Assembly (NCBI RefSeq): GCF_013307435.2
Contig: NZ_CP102845.1
Location: forward strand, 2,737,001-2,801,000
Length of the DNA: 64,000 nt
Origin: Microvirga terrae
GTDB taxonomy: Bacteria > Pseudomonadota > Alphaproteobacteria > Rhizobiales > Beijerinckiaceae
Direction: 5' to 3'
Of the stretch, positions 1 to 8,910 are shown in pieces. Position 1 is the stretch's first letter, and each line of letters starts with the position of its first letter. The translations under genes were made by a program, and so were the position numbers. The notes under the pieces were generated by a model that saw only the letters and a program-made list of their open reading frames with translations, had not been told where the DNA came from and ran no database searches.

Positions 1-176
1 ATAATTAACAATAACTTAAAAGTTCTGCTTAACTGAAATCGAGTTGATCGAAAATAGCATAGATATTTCAGGCTTTTGCACACTTCATTGTGCACCGCAA
101 AACAACTTTTGCCCTACTCGATTTCCGATTCCGACTGCGCTACAACTTTCGTCGAGGAAACCCTTCGGAGGACCCG

Positions 177-1238
177 ATGGCTGTTGCTGCCCGCAAGGCG
201 GGCCGTGCCGGTGCAGGCGCGGCTAACAAGACTACCCCCAGCAAAGGCTCCAAGAGCGGAGCGACCCCCAACTCCCCACAATTCGAGAAGAGCCAGGATC
301 TGTCAGCTTATAACGATATGCTGCTCATCCGCCGCTTCGAGGAAAAGTCCGGCCAGATGTACGGCATGGGACTGATCGGCGGCTTCTGCCACCTCTATAT
401 CGGCCAGGAGGCCGTCGTCGTCGGCATGCAGATGGCCACGACGGACGGCGACCAGGTGATCACGGGCTACCGCGATCACGGTCACATGCTCGCCTGCGGC
501 ATGGACGCGAAGGGCGTCATGGCCGAGCTGACGGGCCGTCGCGGCGGCCTGTCGAAGGGCAAGGGCGGCTCCATGCACATGTTCTCCAAGGAGAAGCATT
601 TTTACGGCGGTCACGGCATCGTGGGCGCTCAGGTGTCGCTCGGCACCGGCATTGCGTTCGCGAACCATTATCGCGAGAACGGCAATGTCTGCCTGACCTA
701 TTTCGGCGACGGCGCGGCCAACCAGGGCCAGGTCTACGAAAGCTTCAACATGGCGGCGCTCTGGAAGCTGCCGGTGGTCTACGTGATCGAGAACAACCGC
801 TACGCGATGGGCACGGCGGTGACGCGTGCGTCCGCCCAGACGGACTTCTCCAAGCGCGGCCTGTCGTTCGGCATCCCCGGAGAGCAGGTGGACGGCATGG
901 ATGTCCGTGCGGTCTACGCCGCCGGCCAGCGCGCCATCGAGCATGCCCGGACGGGCAAGGGACCGTACATCCTCGAGATGCAGACCTACCGCTATCGCGG
1001 TCATTCCATGTCCGATCCTGCGAAGTACCGCACGAAGGACGAGGTGACCCGCATGCGCGAGGAATACGATCCGATCGAGCAGGTCCGTCGTCGTCTGCTG
1101 GAGAGCTGGAAGCTGTCGGAAGACGAGCTCAAGGCCATCGACAGCAAGGTGCGCGAGATCGTCAACGAGGCGGCCGAGTTCGCCACGCACGATCCGGAGC
1201 CGGATCCATCCGAGCTCTACACGGACATCCTTCTCTAA
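177..1238 (+). CDS. pdhA: Pyruvate dehydrogenase E1 component, alpha subunit
   Basis: Thiamine-diphosphate E1 alpha chain (353 aa), which with PdhB decarboxylates pyruvate and acetylates the lipoyl arms of the E2 core in the cytoplasm. The family core starts at about residue 40 (YNDMLLIRRFEEK). The TPP-binding segment is visible as YFGDGAANQGQVYESFNMAA, and the phosphorylation-loop-like YRYRGHSMSDPAKYR follows. An in-frame ATG lies further upstream at 90, but I start at 177 because CGGAGGA sits just before it and the extra 29 residues do not resemble the family. The first 40 residues are Ala/Lys/Gly rich and low complexity, as in rhizobial homologues. The AT-rich leader (1-176) probably carries the operon promoter, though I cannot pick out a convincing -35/-10 pair. 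First gene of pdhA-pdhB-DUF5076-pdhC-tautomerase-lpdA. Confidence 0.96.
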   Translation: MAVAARKAGRAGAGAANKTTPSKGSKSGATPNSPQFEKSQDLSAYNDMLLIRRFEEKSGQMYGMGLIGGFCHLYIGQEAVVVGMQMATTDGDQVITGYRDHGHMLACGMDAKGVMAELTGRRGGLSKGKGGSMHMFSKEKHFYGGHGIVGAQVSLGTGIAFANHYRENGNVCLTYFGDGAANQGQVYESFNMAALWKLPVVYVIENNRYAMGTAVTRASAQTDFSKRGLSFGIPGEQVDGMDVRAVYAAGQRAIEHARTGKGPYILEMQTYRYRGHSMSDPAKYRTKDEVTRMREEYDPIEQVRRRLLESWKLSEDELKAIDSKVREIVNEAAEFATHDPEPDPSELYTDILL

Positions 1239-1301
1239 GCGGCGCGTTGGCGTCGCTTCCCCCCGAATCTCGCCGCTGCGACAATCAAAACGAGTCTTTT
1301 A

Positions 1302-2753
1302 ATGGCGATCGATATTCTCATGCCTGCCCTCTCGCCCACCATGGAGCAGGGCAAATTGGCCAAATGGCTGAAAAAGGAAGGCGATCAGGTCAAGCCCGGC
1401 GACGTGCTGGCCGAGATCGAGACCGACAAGGCCACCATGGAGGTCGAGGCGATCGACGAGGGAGTCCTCGCCAAGATCCTCATCTCCGACGGCACGGACA
1501 ATGTGGCCGTGAACACTCCCATCGCGATCCTGGCCGGCGAGGGTGAGGATGTGTCCGCCGCCGCGTCGTCGGCGAAGGCCCCCGCCGGTCCGGCCACGGA
1601 AGCCCAGCCCGCACCGACGCCCGACATGGAACGCGAAGGCATGGCCGACCGGCCATCGCCGGACTCGATCCCGGGTACGGACGCTAAACCGGTTGCAGAG
1701 CCGGCCGCTCCTTACGTGATCCAGACCCGCACGGCGCACGACGCCATGGCGGAGATCCCGGAAGGGACCGAGATGGTCTCCATGACGGTCCGCGAGGCGC
1801 TTCGCGACGCCATGGCGGAGGAGATGCGCAAGGACGACACAGTGTTCGTCATGGGCGAAGAGGTGGCCGAGTACCAGGGCGCCTACAAGGTCACGCAGGG
1901 ACTCCTGCAGGAATTCGGCGCCAAGCGGGTGATCGACACGCCGATCACCGAACACGGCTTTGCCGGCGTGGGGGTCGGCGCCGCCTTCACGGGCCTGCGC
2001 CCGGTCGTCGAGTTCATGACCTTCAACTTCGCCATGCAGGCGATCGACCAGATCATCAACTCGGCCGCCAAGACCCTCTACATGTCCGGCGGCCAGCTCG
2101 GTGCACCGATCGTGTTCCGCGGACCCAACGGGGCCGCCGCCCGCGTGGCCGCCCAGCACAGCCAGGACTTCGCGGCCTGGTATTCTCAGGTTCCGGGCCT
2201 CAAGGTCGTGGCGCCTTACTCGGCTTCGGATGCGAAGGGTCTCCTCAAGAGTGCCATCCGCGATCCGAACCCGGTGGTCTTCCTGGAGAACGAGATTCTT
2301 TACGGCCAGTCCTTTCCGGTGCCGAAGCTTGACGACTTTACGGTTCCGATCGGCAAGGCGCGCATCCACCGCCAGGGCAAGGACGTCACCATCGTGTCCT
2401 TCTCCATCGGCATGACCTACGCGCTGAAGGCGGCCGACGAACTGGCCAAGGAAGGGATCGAGGCGGAGGTCATCGACCTGCGCACGATCCGCCCGATGGA
2501 CACCGATACGATCGTCGCATCGGTCATGAAGACCGGCCGCTGCGTCACGGTGGAAGAGGGCTATCCGCAATCGGGCGTCGGCGCCGAGATCGCCATGCGC
2601 ATCATGGAAAATGCGTTCGACTATCTCGACGCCCCCGTGATCCGCGTCACCGGCAAGGACGTGCCCATGCCCTACGCGGCCAACCTCGAGAAGCTCGCGC
2701 TCCCGTCGGTGGCCGAAGTGGTGCAGGCGGCGAAGGCCGTTTGCTACAGGTGA
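1302..2753 (+). CDS. pdhB: Pyruvate dehydrogenase E1 component, beta subunit, with N-terminal lipoyl domain
   Basis: E1 beta chain of the pyruvate dehydrogenase complex (483 aa). Residues 1-80 form a biotinyl/lipoyl domain with the lipoylation motif [11 protein letters not shown] (Lys in DKA). A Pro/Ala linker runs from about 85 to 150. The transketolase-like pyrimidine-binding and C-terminal domains follow ([15 protein letters not shown] onwards). Plain E1 beta chains are about 330 aa, so the extra length is the lipoyl domain, an arrangement known in many alphaproteobacteria. It lies 63 bp after pdhA and 4 bp before the DUF5076 gene. Its lipoyl domain closely matches that of PdhC ([30 protein letters not shown]), so the two probably share an origin. 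Confidence 0.96.
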   Translation: MAIDILMPALSPTMEQGKLAKWLKKEGDQVKPGDVLAEIETDKATMEVEAIDEGVLAKILISDGTDNVAVNTPIAILAGEGEDVSAAASSAKAPAGPATEAQPAPTPDMEREGMADRPSPDSIPGTDAKPVAEPAAPYVIQTRTAHDAMAEIPEGTEMVSMTVREALRDAMAEEMRKDDTVFVMGEEVAEYQGAYKVTQGLLQEFGAKRVIDTPITEHGFAGVGVGAAFTGLRPVVEFMTFNFAMQAIDQIINSAAKTLYMSGGQLGAPIVFRGPNGAAARVAAQHSQDFAAWYSQVPGLKVVAPYSASDAKGLLKSAIRDPNPVVFLENEILYGQSFPVPKLDDFTVPIGKARIHRQGKDVTIVSFSIGMTYALKAADELAKEGIEAEVIDLRTIRPMDTDTIVASVMKTGRCVTVEEGYPQSGVGAEIAMRIMENAFDYLDAPVIRVTGKDVPMPYAANLEKLALPSVAEVVQAAKAVCYR

Positions 2754-2757
2754 TGAA

Positions 2758-3054
2758 ATGACCGAACGGAAATTCGAAGCCCTCAACGTTCCGCCCGATG
2801 CCCTCGAAAAGGGGGGTGTCGAGATCCTGAGGGCTTCGGTGGTCGACGGGGCGGTGAGCATCGCGCTGCGCCGCGCCTTCGACGATCCGTTCACCTGGGG
2901 CGTTCTCCTGGTGGACCTCGCCCGTCACGCCGCGCGCGTCTACGCCATGGAAACCGAGTTCTCCGAGGAGGAGGCTCTCGCCGAGATCACGGCTGGCATC
3001 CAGGCCGAGCTCGACGATCCGAGCGATCCGGGCTCGACGCAGGCGATCAATTAA
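2758..3054 (+). CDS. DUF5076 domain-containing small protein
   Basis: A 98-aa acidic protein that I recognise as the DUF5076 type found inside alphaproteobacterial pdh operons. It starts 4 bp after the pdhB stop and ends 29 bp before pdhC, so it is co-transcribed and probably translationally coupled with pdhB. It has no signal peptide or membrane segment. The central part (VVDGAVSIALRRAFDDP, then WGVLLVDLARHAARVY) suggests a compact alpha/beta fold, followed by an acidic tail. Function is unknown. Its position suggests a role tied to the dehydrogenase complex, but nothing in the sequence shows a catalytic site. Confidence 0.88.
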   Translation: MTERKFEALNVPPDALEKGGVEILRASVVDGAVSIALRRAFDDPFTWGVLLVDLARHAARVYAMETEFSEEEALAEITAGIQAELDDPSDPGSTQAIN

Positions 3055-3083
3055 ACCTTTCCAGATCAGGATCCATCAACGCC

Positions 3084-4517
3084 ATGCCCATCAATATCCT
3101 GATGCCCGCCCTGTCTCCCACCATGGAAAAGGGCAACCTTGCCAAGTGGCTGAAGAAGGAAGGCGACACGGTGAAGTCCGGCGATGTCATCGCCGAGATC
3201 GAAACCGACAAGGCCACCATGGAGGTGGAAGCCGTCGATGAAGGCATTCTCGCCAAGATCGTCGTTCCGGAAGGCACGGCCGATGTTCCGGTCAACCAGC
3301 TCATTGCCCTGATCGCCGGCGAGGGCGAGGACCCGAAGAGCGTCACGGCTCCGTCTACGGGCGGTTCCGCTCCGGCACCCGCGCCCAAGGCGGAAGCCGC
3401 ACCGGCTCCGGCCGCTCCCGCGGCGGCGCCTCAGCCGCAGGCCAATGCCATTCCCGGCGACGCCTCGGCTCACATGTCCTATGCCCGGGTCGACCAGGCG
3501 CCGACCGGTCCCGCGCAGGCTGCAAAGGCCGATGGGGCAGGGCAGCAGGCTGGCGGCAATCGCGTCTTCGCCTCGCCGCTGGCCAAGCGCATCGCGAAGG
3601 AAGCCGGTGTCGACCTCGCCTCGGTCCGGGGTTCGGGCCCGCATGGCCGCATCGTCGAGAAGGACGTTCGCGCGGCGCTTCAGGGCGGAGGCGCGAAGCC
3701 TGCCGCCGCCCCGGCGGCTGCGGCCGCCGCGCCCGCGCCGGCGGCCAAGCCGGCGGCCCCGCAGCTCGCGTCGAGCATGGGCGCCGACCAGGTCAAGGCC
3801 ATGTTCGAGGCGGGCACCTACGAGGAGGTGCCGCTCGACGGCATGCGCAAGACCATCGCCAAGCGCCTCGTCGAGTCGAAGCAGACGGTGCCGCATTTCT
3901 ACCTGGCGCTCGACTGCGAGCTCGACGCGCTCATGGCCCTGCGCGAGCAGATCAACAACGCGGCCGGGAAGGACAAGGACGGCAAGCCCGCCTACAAGCT
4001 CTCGGTCAATGACTTCGTCATCAAGGCGCTCGCCATCGCGCTCCAGCGCGTGCCGGCTGCCAATGCGGTCTGGGCCGAGGACCGTATCCTGAAGATGAAG
4101 CACTCGGACGTGGGCGTGGCGGTCGCGATCGAGGGCGGCCTGTTCACCCCGGTCGTGCGCAGGGCCGAGCAGAAGACCCTCACGGCCATCTCGGCCGAGG
4201 TCAAGGACATGGCGGGCCGGGCCCGCAACCGCCGCCTGAAGCCGGAGGAATACACCGGCGGCTCGACGGCAGTGTCGAACCTCGGCATGTACGGCATCAA
4301 GGACTTCCAGGCCGTCATCAACCCGCCCCACGGGACGATCCTCGCGGTCGGCGCCGGCGAGCAGCGTGTGGTGGTGAAGAACGGCGCACCGGCGGTCGTG
4401 CAGGCCATGACCGTAACGCTGTCCTGCGACCACCGGGTGGTCGACGGGGCGCTCGGAGCGGAGCTGCTGGCGGCGTTCAAGCAGCTCATCGAGAGCCCGA
4501 TGGGCATGCTGGTCTAG
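3084..4517 (+). CDS. pdhC: Dihydrolipoamide acetyltransferase (E2) of pyruvate dehydrogenase
   Basis: E2 core of the complex (477 aa), moving the acetyl group from the lipoyl arm to CoA. Order of parts: lipoyl domain at 1-80 ([11 protein letters not shown], lipoyl-Lys), Ala/Pro linker, peripheral-subunit-binding domain at about 150-190 (ASPLAKRIAKEAGVDLASV then GSGPHGRIVEKDV), a second Ala/Pro linker, and the CoA acyltransferase catalytic domain ending with the active-site stretch TLSCDHRVVDGALGAE (His and Asp of DHRxxDG). Length is normal for a one-lipoyl E2. A palindromic repeat follows the stop, before the tautomerase gene. Confidence 0.96.
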   Translation: MPINILMPALSPTMEKGNLAKWLKKEGDTVKSGDVIAEIETDKATMEVEAVDEGILAKIVVPEGTADVPVNQLIALIAGEGEDPKSVTAPSTGGSAPAPAPKAEAAPAPAAPAAAPQPQANAIPGDASAHMSYARVDQAPTGPAQAAKADGAGQQAGGNRVFASPLAKRIAKEAGVDLASVRGSGPHGRIVEKDVRAALQGGGAKPAAAPAAAAAAPAPAAKPAAPQLASSMGADQVKAMFEAGTYEEVPLDGMRKTIAKRLVESKQTVPHFYLALDCELDALMALREQINNAAGKDKDGKPAYKLSVNDFVIKALAIALQRVPAANAVWAEDRILKMKHSDVGVAVAIEGGLFTPVVRRAEQKTLTAISAEVKDMAGRARNRRLKPEEYTGGSTAVSNLGMYGIKDFQAVINPPHGTILAVGAGEQRVVVKNGAPAVVQAMTVTLSCDHRVVDGALGAELLAAFKQLIESPMGMLV

Positions 4518-4525
4518 AAGGCGTC

Positions 4526-4548
4526 ATGGCCGGGCTCGTCCCGGCCAT
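4526..4548. repeat. REP-like palindrome in the pdh operon
   Basis: Perfect inverted repeat: arms ATGGCCGGG and CCCGGCCAT around a 5-base loop, 8 bp after the pdhC stop. The same arms recur at 11270, 11378 and, with a slight variant, 11868, so this is a member of a dispersed short palindromic family. In the RNA it would form a stable hairpin that could protect the upstream message end or lower expression of the distal genes; that effect is inference. Confidence 0.75.
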
Positions 4549-4573
4549 TCTCTGTCGGCGATAGGGAAGCTCC

Positions 4574-4963
4574 ATGCCGCTCATCCGCATTTCGCTCCGA
4601 AACGGCAAGTCGCCCGCCTATCGCAAGGCGCTGGCGGACGGGGTCTATCGCGCCCTTCGTGAGACCTTTAACGTCCCCGAGGACGATCTCTTCGTCACCG
4701 TCAGCGAGCACGAGGGCGACAATTTCTTCTACGGGGCGAGCTATCTCGACATCGAGCGGAGCGACGATCTCGTCATCATCCAGCTCACCGTCAGCAACAC
4801 GCGGACCGTCGATCAGAAGAAGGCTCTTTTCAAGCGCATCGTCGAGAAACTGGGCGCGGAGCCCGGCCTTCGCCCCGAGGATGTGTTCATCAACCTGATC
4901 GAAGTCGAAAAGGAAAACTGGTCCTTCGGTCACGGCATCGCGCAATACGCGCAGGGGAACTAG
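4574..4963 (+). CDS. Tautomerase family protein (4-oxalocrotonate tautomerase-like)
   Basis: A 129-aa member of the tautomerase/MIF superfamily. The N-terminus is Met-Pro-Leu-Ile, so removing Met would expose the N-terminal proline that serves as general base in this superfamily. At 129 aa it is the long, fused type rather than the 60-70 aa 4-oxalocrotonate tautomerase. It lies between pdhC and lpdA, ending 4 bp before lpdA, so it is co-transcribed with the pyruvate dehydrogenase genes. The substrate is unknown. An enol/keto tautomerase acting on pyruvate-like acids would fit the context, but that is inference. Confidence 0.85.
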   Translation: MPLIRISLRNGKSPAYRKALADGVYRALRETFNVPEDDLFVTVSEHEGDNFFYGASYLDIERSDDLVIIQLTVSNTRTVDQKKALFKRIVEKLGAEPGLRPEDVFINLIEVEKENWSFGHGIAQYAQGN

Positions 4964-4967
4964 CACT

Positions 4968-6407
4968 ATGGCAAACCAGTACGACATCATCGTCATCGGC
5001 GGCGGGCCGGGGGGCTATGTGGCGGCGATCCGCGCGGCCCAGCTCGGGTTCAAGACCGCGGTCGTCGAGCGCGAGCATCTCGGCGGCATCTGCCTCAACT
5101 GGGGCTGCATCCCGACCAAGGCGCTCCTGCGTTCGGCCGAGATCTACCATTACATGGAGCACGCCAAGGATTACGGCCTCTCGGCTCAGGGCATCGGCTT
5201 CGATGCGGCCGCCATCGTCAACCGGTCGCGGGGCGTCTCCGGGCGCCTGAACGGCGGCGTCGGCATGCTGCTGAAGAAGAACAAGGTCGACGTGATCTGG
5301 GGCGAGGCGACGATCTCAAAGGTCGGCGAGGTCGTCGTGACCGCGCCGAAGAAGCCCGCCATGCAGCCGCAGAACCCGGTGCCGAAGGGCGTGCTGGAGC
5401 CCGGCACCTACCAGGCCAAGAACATCATCGTGGCGACCGGCGCACGGCCCAGGGCGCTGCCGGGCATCGAACCGGACGGCAAGCTGATCTGGACCTATTT
5501 CGAGGCCATGGTGCCGCCTTCCATGCCGAAGTCGCTCATCGTCATGGGCTCGGGCGCCATCGGCATCGAGTTCGCCTCCTTCTACCGCACCATGGGCGTG
5601 GACGTGACCGTGGTCGAGGTCATGCCGCAGATCCTGCCGGTGGAGGATGCGGAGATCGCCGCGCTCGCCCGCAAGCGCTTCGAGAAGCAGGGCATGAAGA
5701 TCTTCTCCGGCGCCAAGGTCACGAAGGTCGAGAAGGGCGCGAACTCGATCACGGCCACCATCGACGACGGCAAGGGCGGCACGCAGACGATCACCGCCGA
5801 GCGGATGATCTCGGCGGTCGGCGTGGTCGGCAACATCGAGAATCTCGGTCTCGAGAAGCTCGGAGTGAAGATCGAACGGGGCGTCGTGGTCACGGACGGT
5901 CTCGGGCGCACCAACGTGCCCGGCATCTACGCCATCGGCGACGTGGCCGGCCCCCCGATGCTGGCCCACAAGGCCGAGCACGAGGGCGTCATCTGCGTCG
6001 AGACCATCAAGGGCCTGCATGCCCATGCCATTGACAAGGCGAAGATCCCGGGCTGCACCTATTGCAACCCGCAGATCGCCTCCGTGGGGCTCACCGAGGC
6101 CAAGGCGAAGGAGCAGGGCTACGACATTCGCGTCGGCCGCTTCCCGTTCATCGGCAACGGCAAGGCGATCGCGCTCGGCGAGCCCGACGGCTTGGTGAAG
6201 ACGATTTTCGACAAGAAGACCGGCCAGCTGCTCGGCGCCCACCTGGTCGGCGCGGAAGTGACCGAGCTGATCCAGGGCTTCGTGATCGCCATGAACCTGG
6301 AGACCACGGAAGAAGACCTGATCCACGCCGTCTTCCCGCACCCGACCCTGTCCGAAACCATGCACGAGAGCGTCATGGACGCCTATGACCGCGTGATCCA
6401 CATCTGA
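4968..6407 (+). CDS. lpdA: Dihydrolipoyl dehydrogenase (E3)
   Basis: FAD-dependent E3 (479 aa) that reoxidises dihydrolipoamide with NAD+. It shows the FAD-binding [17 protein letters not shown], the redox-active disulfide motif [16 protein letters not shown] (two Cys five residues apart), the NAD-binding [17 protein letters not shown], the second FAD motif [21 protein letters not shown], and the C-terminal His-Glu dyad in [16 protein letters not shown] roughly 25-residue insertion rich in Pro/Gln ([18 protein letters not shown]) sits before the ATGARPR motif, as in other rhizobial PDH-linked E3 enzymes. Last gene of the pdh operon. Confidence 0.96.
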   Translation: MANQYDIIVIGGGPGGYVAAIRAAQLGFKTAVVEREHLGGICLNWGCIPTKALLRSAEIYHYMEHAKDYGLSAQGIGFDAAAIVNRSRGVSGRLNGGVGMLLKKNKVDVIWGEATISKVGEVVVTAPKKPAMQPQNPVPKGVLEPGTYQAKNIIVATGARPRALPGIEPDGKLIWTYFEAMVPPSMPKSLIVMGSGAIGIEFASFYRTMGVDVTVVEVMPQILPVEDAEIAALARKRFEKQGMKIFSGAKVTKVEKGANSITATIDDGKGGTQTITAERMISAVGVVGNIENLGLEKLGVKIERGVVVTDGLGRTNVPGIYAIGDVAGPPMLAHKAEHEGVICVETIKGLHAHAIDKAKIPGCTYCNPQIASVGLTEAKAKEQGYDIRVGRFPFIGNGKAIALGEPDGLVKTIFDKKTGQLLGAHLVGAEVTELIQGFVIAMNLETTEEDLIHAVFPHPTLSETMHESVMDAYDRVIHI

Positions 6408-6460
6408 CGCGCTCGGGTCCCGAACTTTGCGTGGACCCAAGGCGAGCTCAAGGAATTAAC

Positions 6461-6489
6461 CAGCCAGGACCTCCACGAGGCCCTGGCTG
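6461..6489. terminator. Strong hairpin between lpdA and dctA, possible terminator
   Basis: Inverted repeat CAGCCAGG ... CCTGGCTG with an inner CCTC/GAGG stem and a 3-base loop, 53 bp after the lpdA stop and 56 bp before dctA. No clear T-run follows, so it may be an attenuating or mRNA-stabilising stem rather than a classical intrinsic terminator. Confidence 0.45.
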
Positions 6490-6544
6490 TGTCGTCTCAC
6501 GACGGAGACGGCCGCCCACACCGTCGGTTCGTGAGGAGGCGGCG

Positions 6545-7879
6545 ATGACAAGCGTCGCAATAAGGGACGAGGTCGGGGCCTCGCGGTCTCGCAGGAAGCC
6601 CTGGTACAAGGTCCTCTACATCCAGGTTCTGATCGCCATCTTTCTCGGCATTCTCGTCGGCTGGCTGTTCCCCGATCTGGCCAAGAGCGACTGGATCAAG
6701 GCCCTCGGCGACGGCTTCATCAAGCTGATCAAGATGGTCATCGCGCCGATCATCTTCTGCACGGTGGTGTCCGGGATCGCCCACATCCAGGATGCCAAGA
6801 AGGTGGGGCGCGTCGGCATCAAGGCCCTCGTCTATTTCGAAGTGGTGTCGACCTTCGCGCTCATCATCGGCCTTCTCGTCGGCAATATCGTGAAGCCGGG
6901 TGCAGGCTTCGCCGGTACGCCTGACCCAGCCGCGGTCGCCGGCTACGCCAAGCAGGCCGCGGAGCAGAAGCCGGTCGATTTCCTCCTGCACATCATCCCC
7001 GACAGCGTCGTCGGGGCCTTCGCCCAGGGTGACATCCTCCAGGTTCTGCTGTTCGCGATCCTCTTTGGTTTCGCCCTTCTGGTGCTCGGCGACCGGGGCG
7101 CGACGGTCCGCAACCTCATCGACGATGTAGCCCATGGCATGTTCGGGGTCATCGCCATCATCATGAAGGCGGCCCCGATCGGAGCCTTCGGGGCCATGGC
7201 CTTCACGGTCGGACGCTATGGCCCCTCGGCCCTGGGAAACCTCTTCGGCCTGATCGTGACGTTCTATGCCACGGCGGCCCTGTTCATCTTCGTCGTGCTG
7301 GGAGCGATTGCCCGGATCGCGGGCTTCAGCATCTTCAAGTTCATCGGCTACATCAAGGACGAGCTGCTGATCGTGCTCGGCACGAGCTCGTCGGAGAGCG
7401 CCCTGCCGCAGCTCATGGAGAAGCTCGAACGGCTCGGCTGCTCCAAGTCGGTGGTGGGCCTGGTGGTCCCCACCGGCTACTCGTTCAACCTCGACGGCAC
7501 CAACATCTACATGACGCTGGCGACCCTGTTCATCGCGCAGGCCCTGGGCTACGAGCTCACCCTCAGCCAGCAGCTCACCATCCTGCTCGTGGCGCTGCTC
7601 ACCTCGAAAGGGGCCAGCGGCGTCACCGGGGCGGGCTTCATCACGCTCGCCGCGACCCTGGCCGTCGTGAACCCGGCGCTCGTCCCGGGGATGGCGATCA
7701 TCCTCGGCATCGACAAGTTCATGAGCGAGGTGCGCGCCCTCACCAACATCACCGGCAACGGTGTCGCGGCCGTCGTCGTCGCCTGGTGGGAGGGGGAACT
7801 GGACCGCGGCAAGCTCAATGCGGGCCTCAACCGGGAGGTGGACCCATCCGACATCGAGACCGCGGTCACGACGGATTGA
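6545..7879 (+). CDS. dctA: C4-dicarboxylate:cation symporter DctA
   Basis: Inner-membrane symporter (444 aa) of the DAACS family, taking up succinate, fumarate and malate with H+ or Na+. It has eight or more hydrophobic helices, the serine-rich re-entrant loop [16 protein letters not shown], the helix-7 motif [13 protein letters not shown], and [15 protein letters not shown] use the ATG at 6545 because GAGGAGGC precedes it; the longer in-frame start at 6431 adds an Arg/Pro-rich stretch unlike the family. The start [14 protein letters not shown] then the first TM segment [20 protein letters not shown] is typical. No dctBD sensor pair is adjacent. It is convergent with the DMT gene, with only 10 bp between the stops. 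Confidence 0.93.
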   Translation: MTSVAIRDEVGASRSRRKPWYKVLYIQVLIAIFLGILVGWLFPDLAKSDWIKALGDGFIKLIKMVIAPIIFCTVVSGIAHIQDAKKVGRVGIKALVYFEVVSTFALIIGLLVGNIVKPGAGFAGTPDPAAVAGYAKQAAEQKPVDFLLHIIPDSVVGAFAQGDILQVLLFAILFGFALLVLGDRGATVRNLIDDVAHGMFGVIAIIMKAAPIGAFGAMAFTVGRYGPSALGNLFGLIVTFYATAALFIFVVLGAIARIAGFSIFKFIGYIKDELLIVLGTSSSESALPQLMEKLERLGCSKSVVGLVVPTGYSFNLDGTNIYMTLATLFIAQALGYELTLSQQLTILLVALLTSKGASGVTGAGFITLAATLAVVNPALVPGMAIILGIDKFMSEVRALTNITGNGVAAVVVAWWEGELDRGKLNAGLNREVDPSDIETAVTTD

Positions 7880-7889
7880 CCGCCGGGGT

Positions 7890-8807
7890 TCAGGAGCGAG
7901 TGCCCGTTCGGACCTCCGGAACGAGCGGGACGCCGGCCCTTTCGGGCTTTGCGAACCTCTTGGCGCCGGCCACGCAGCCGATCACCGCGAGCGTGGCGGC
8001 GATCATCGACCAGCCGACCGTCTCGTGCAGAAGGGCGGCCGCCCAGAGGAGGCCAAGGAAGGGCTGCAGCAGCTGCAGCTGCCCCACGCCGGCAATGCCC
8101 CCCAAAGCAAGGCCACGGTACCAGAACACGAATCCGATCAGCATGGAGAACAGGGACACGTAGGCGAGTCCGAGCCATGCCGGTGTGCCGATGCCGCTCA
8201 GGGAATCGGGCCAAGTGAGAAGTGTCAGCGGACCCGTGACGGGCACGGACAGGACAAGGGCCCAGGAAATGACCTGCCAGCCGCCGAGCCGGCGCGCCAG
8301 CGTCGCGCCCTCGGCGTAGCCGAGGCCGCAGAGTAGAACCGCCCCTACCATCAGCAGATCACCGGCCGCCGAGGCCGAGAAGCCCTGGAGCAGCGAGAAC
8401 CCGGCCACCATCGCTCCGCCGAGCGTGGAGAAGACCCAGAAGGCCGGCTGCGGCCGCTCGCCGCCCCGCAGCACCCCGAACACGGCCGTCGCCAGCGGCA
8501 GGAGGCCGATGAACACGATCGAGTGGGCGGACGTGATGTGCCGAAGCGCCAAGGCGGTCAGGAGCGGAAAGCCGATCACGACTCCCATCGAGACGATGCC
8601 GAGGGCGGCAAGGTCGGCGCGGGCAGGGCGATTCTGGCGCAGGATCAGGAGCAGGGCCGCTCCGAGGATCCCGGCGATGCAGGCCCGCGCCAGGGTCAGG
8701 AACAGCGGATCGAAATCGGCCACGGCGACGCGGGTTGCCGGCAGCGAGCCGCTGAAGATCAGCACGCCGACGAACCCGCTGACCCATCCTGACTTCGCCC
8801 GGTCCAT
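7890..8807 (-). CDS. DMT-superfamily EamA-type transporter
   Basis: Predicted inner-membrane carrier (305 aa) with about ten TM helices arranged as two EamA halves. The first half begins GWVSGFVGVLIFSGSLPATRV and the second about AGDLLMVGAVLLCGLGYAEG. The start at 8807 is preceded by GGAGGCAAGG; an upstream in-frame start at 8870 would add a hydrophilic leader. It is transcribed divergently from a MocR-type regulator, a pairing usually seen when the regulator controls the exporter. The substrate is unknown; amino acids or vitamin-B6-like compounds are guesses from the partner. Confidence 0.88.
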   Translation of the reverse strand: MDRAKSGWVSGFVGVLIFSGSLPATRVAVADFDPLFLTLARACIAGILGAALLLILRQNRPARADLAALGIVSMGVVIGFPLLTALALRHITSAHSIVFIGLLPLATAVFGVLRGGERPQPAFWVFSTLGGAMVAGFSLLQGFSASAAGDLLMVGAVLLCGLGYAEGATLARRLGGWQVISWALVLSVPVTGPLTLLTWPDSLSGIGTPAWLGLAYVSLFSMLIGFVFWYRGLALGGIAGVGQLQLLQPFLGLLWAAALLHETVGWSMIAATLAVIGCVAGAKRFAKPERAGVPLVPEVRTGTRS

Positions 8808-8871
8808 TTCCTTGCCTCCGCGTGATGAACTTCTCGCCACGATCGCATGGCTTTTCCAGATACGGTCCAAT

Positions 8872-8889
8872 ACAGTTCCTCCGAACTGT
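8872..8889. promoter_or_regulatory. Inverted repeat in the DMT/MocR divergent promoter region
   Basis: Arms ACAGTTC and GAACTGT separated by 4 bases, inside the 103-bp divergent spacer. TACAGT occurs here at 8871 and again at 8907, next to the regulator's proposed start. It is a good candidate for the regulator's own binding site. No sigma70 promoter of good quality could be fixed on either strand. Confidence 0.5.
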
Positions 8890-8910
8890 CATGGTCATGG
8901 GGGCGGTACA

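Noticed and set aside
1299..2894. A 531-codon minus-strand frame opposite pdhB
   Set aside because: Antisense shadow of pdhB caused by third-position GC bias; no recognisable domain, Arg/His-rich composition.
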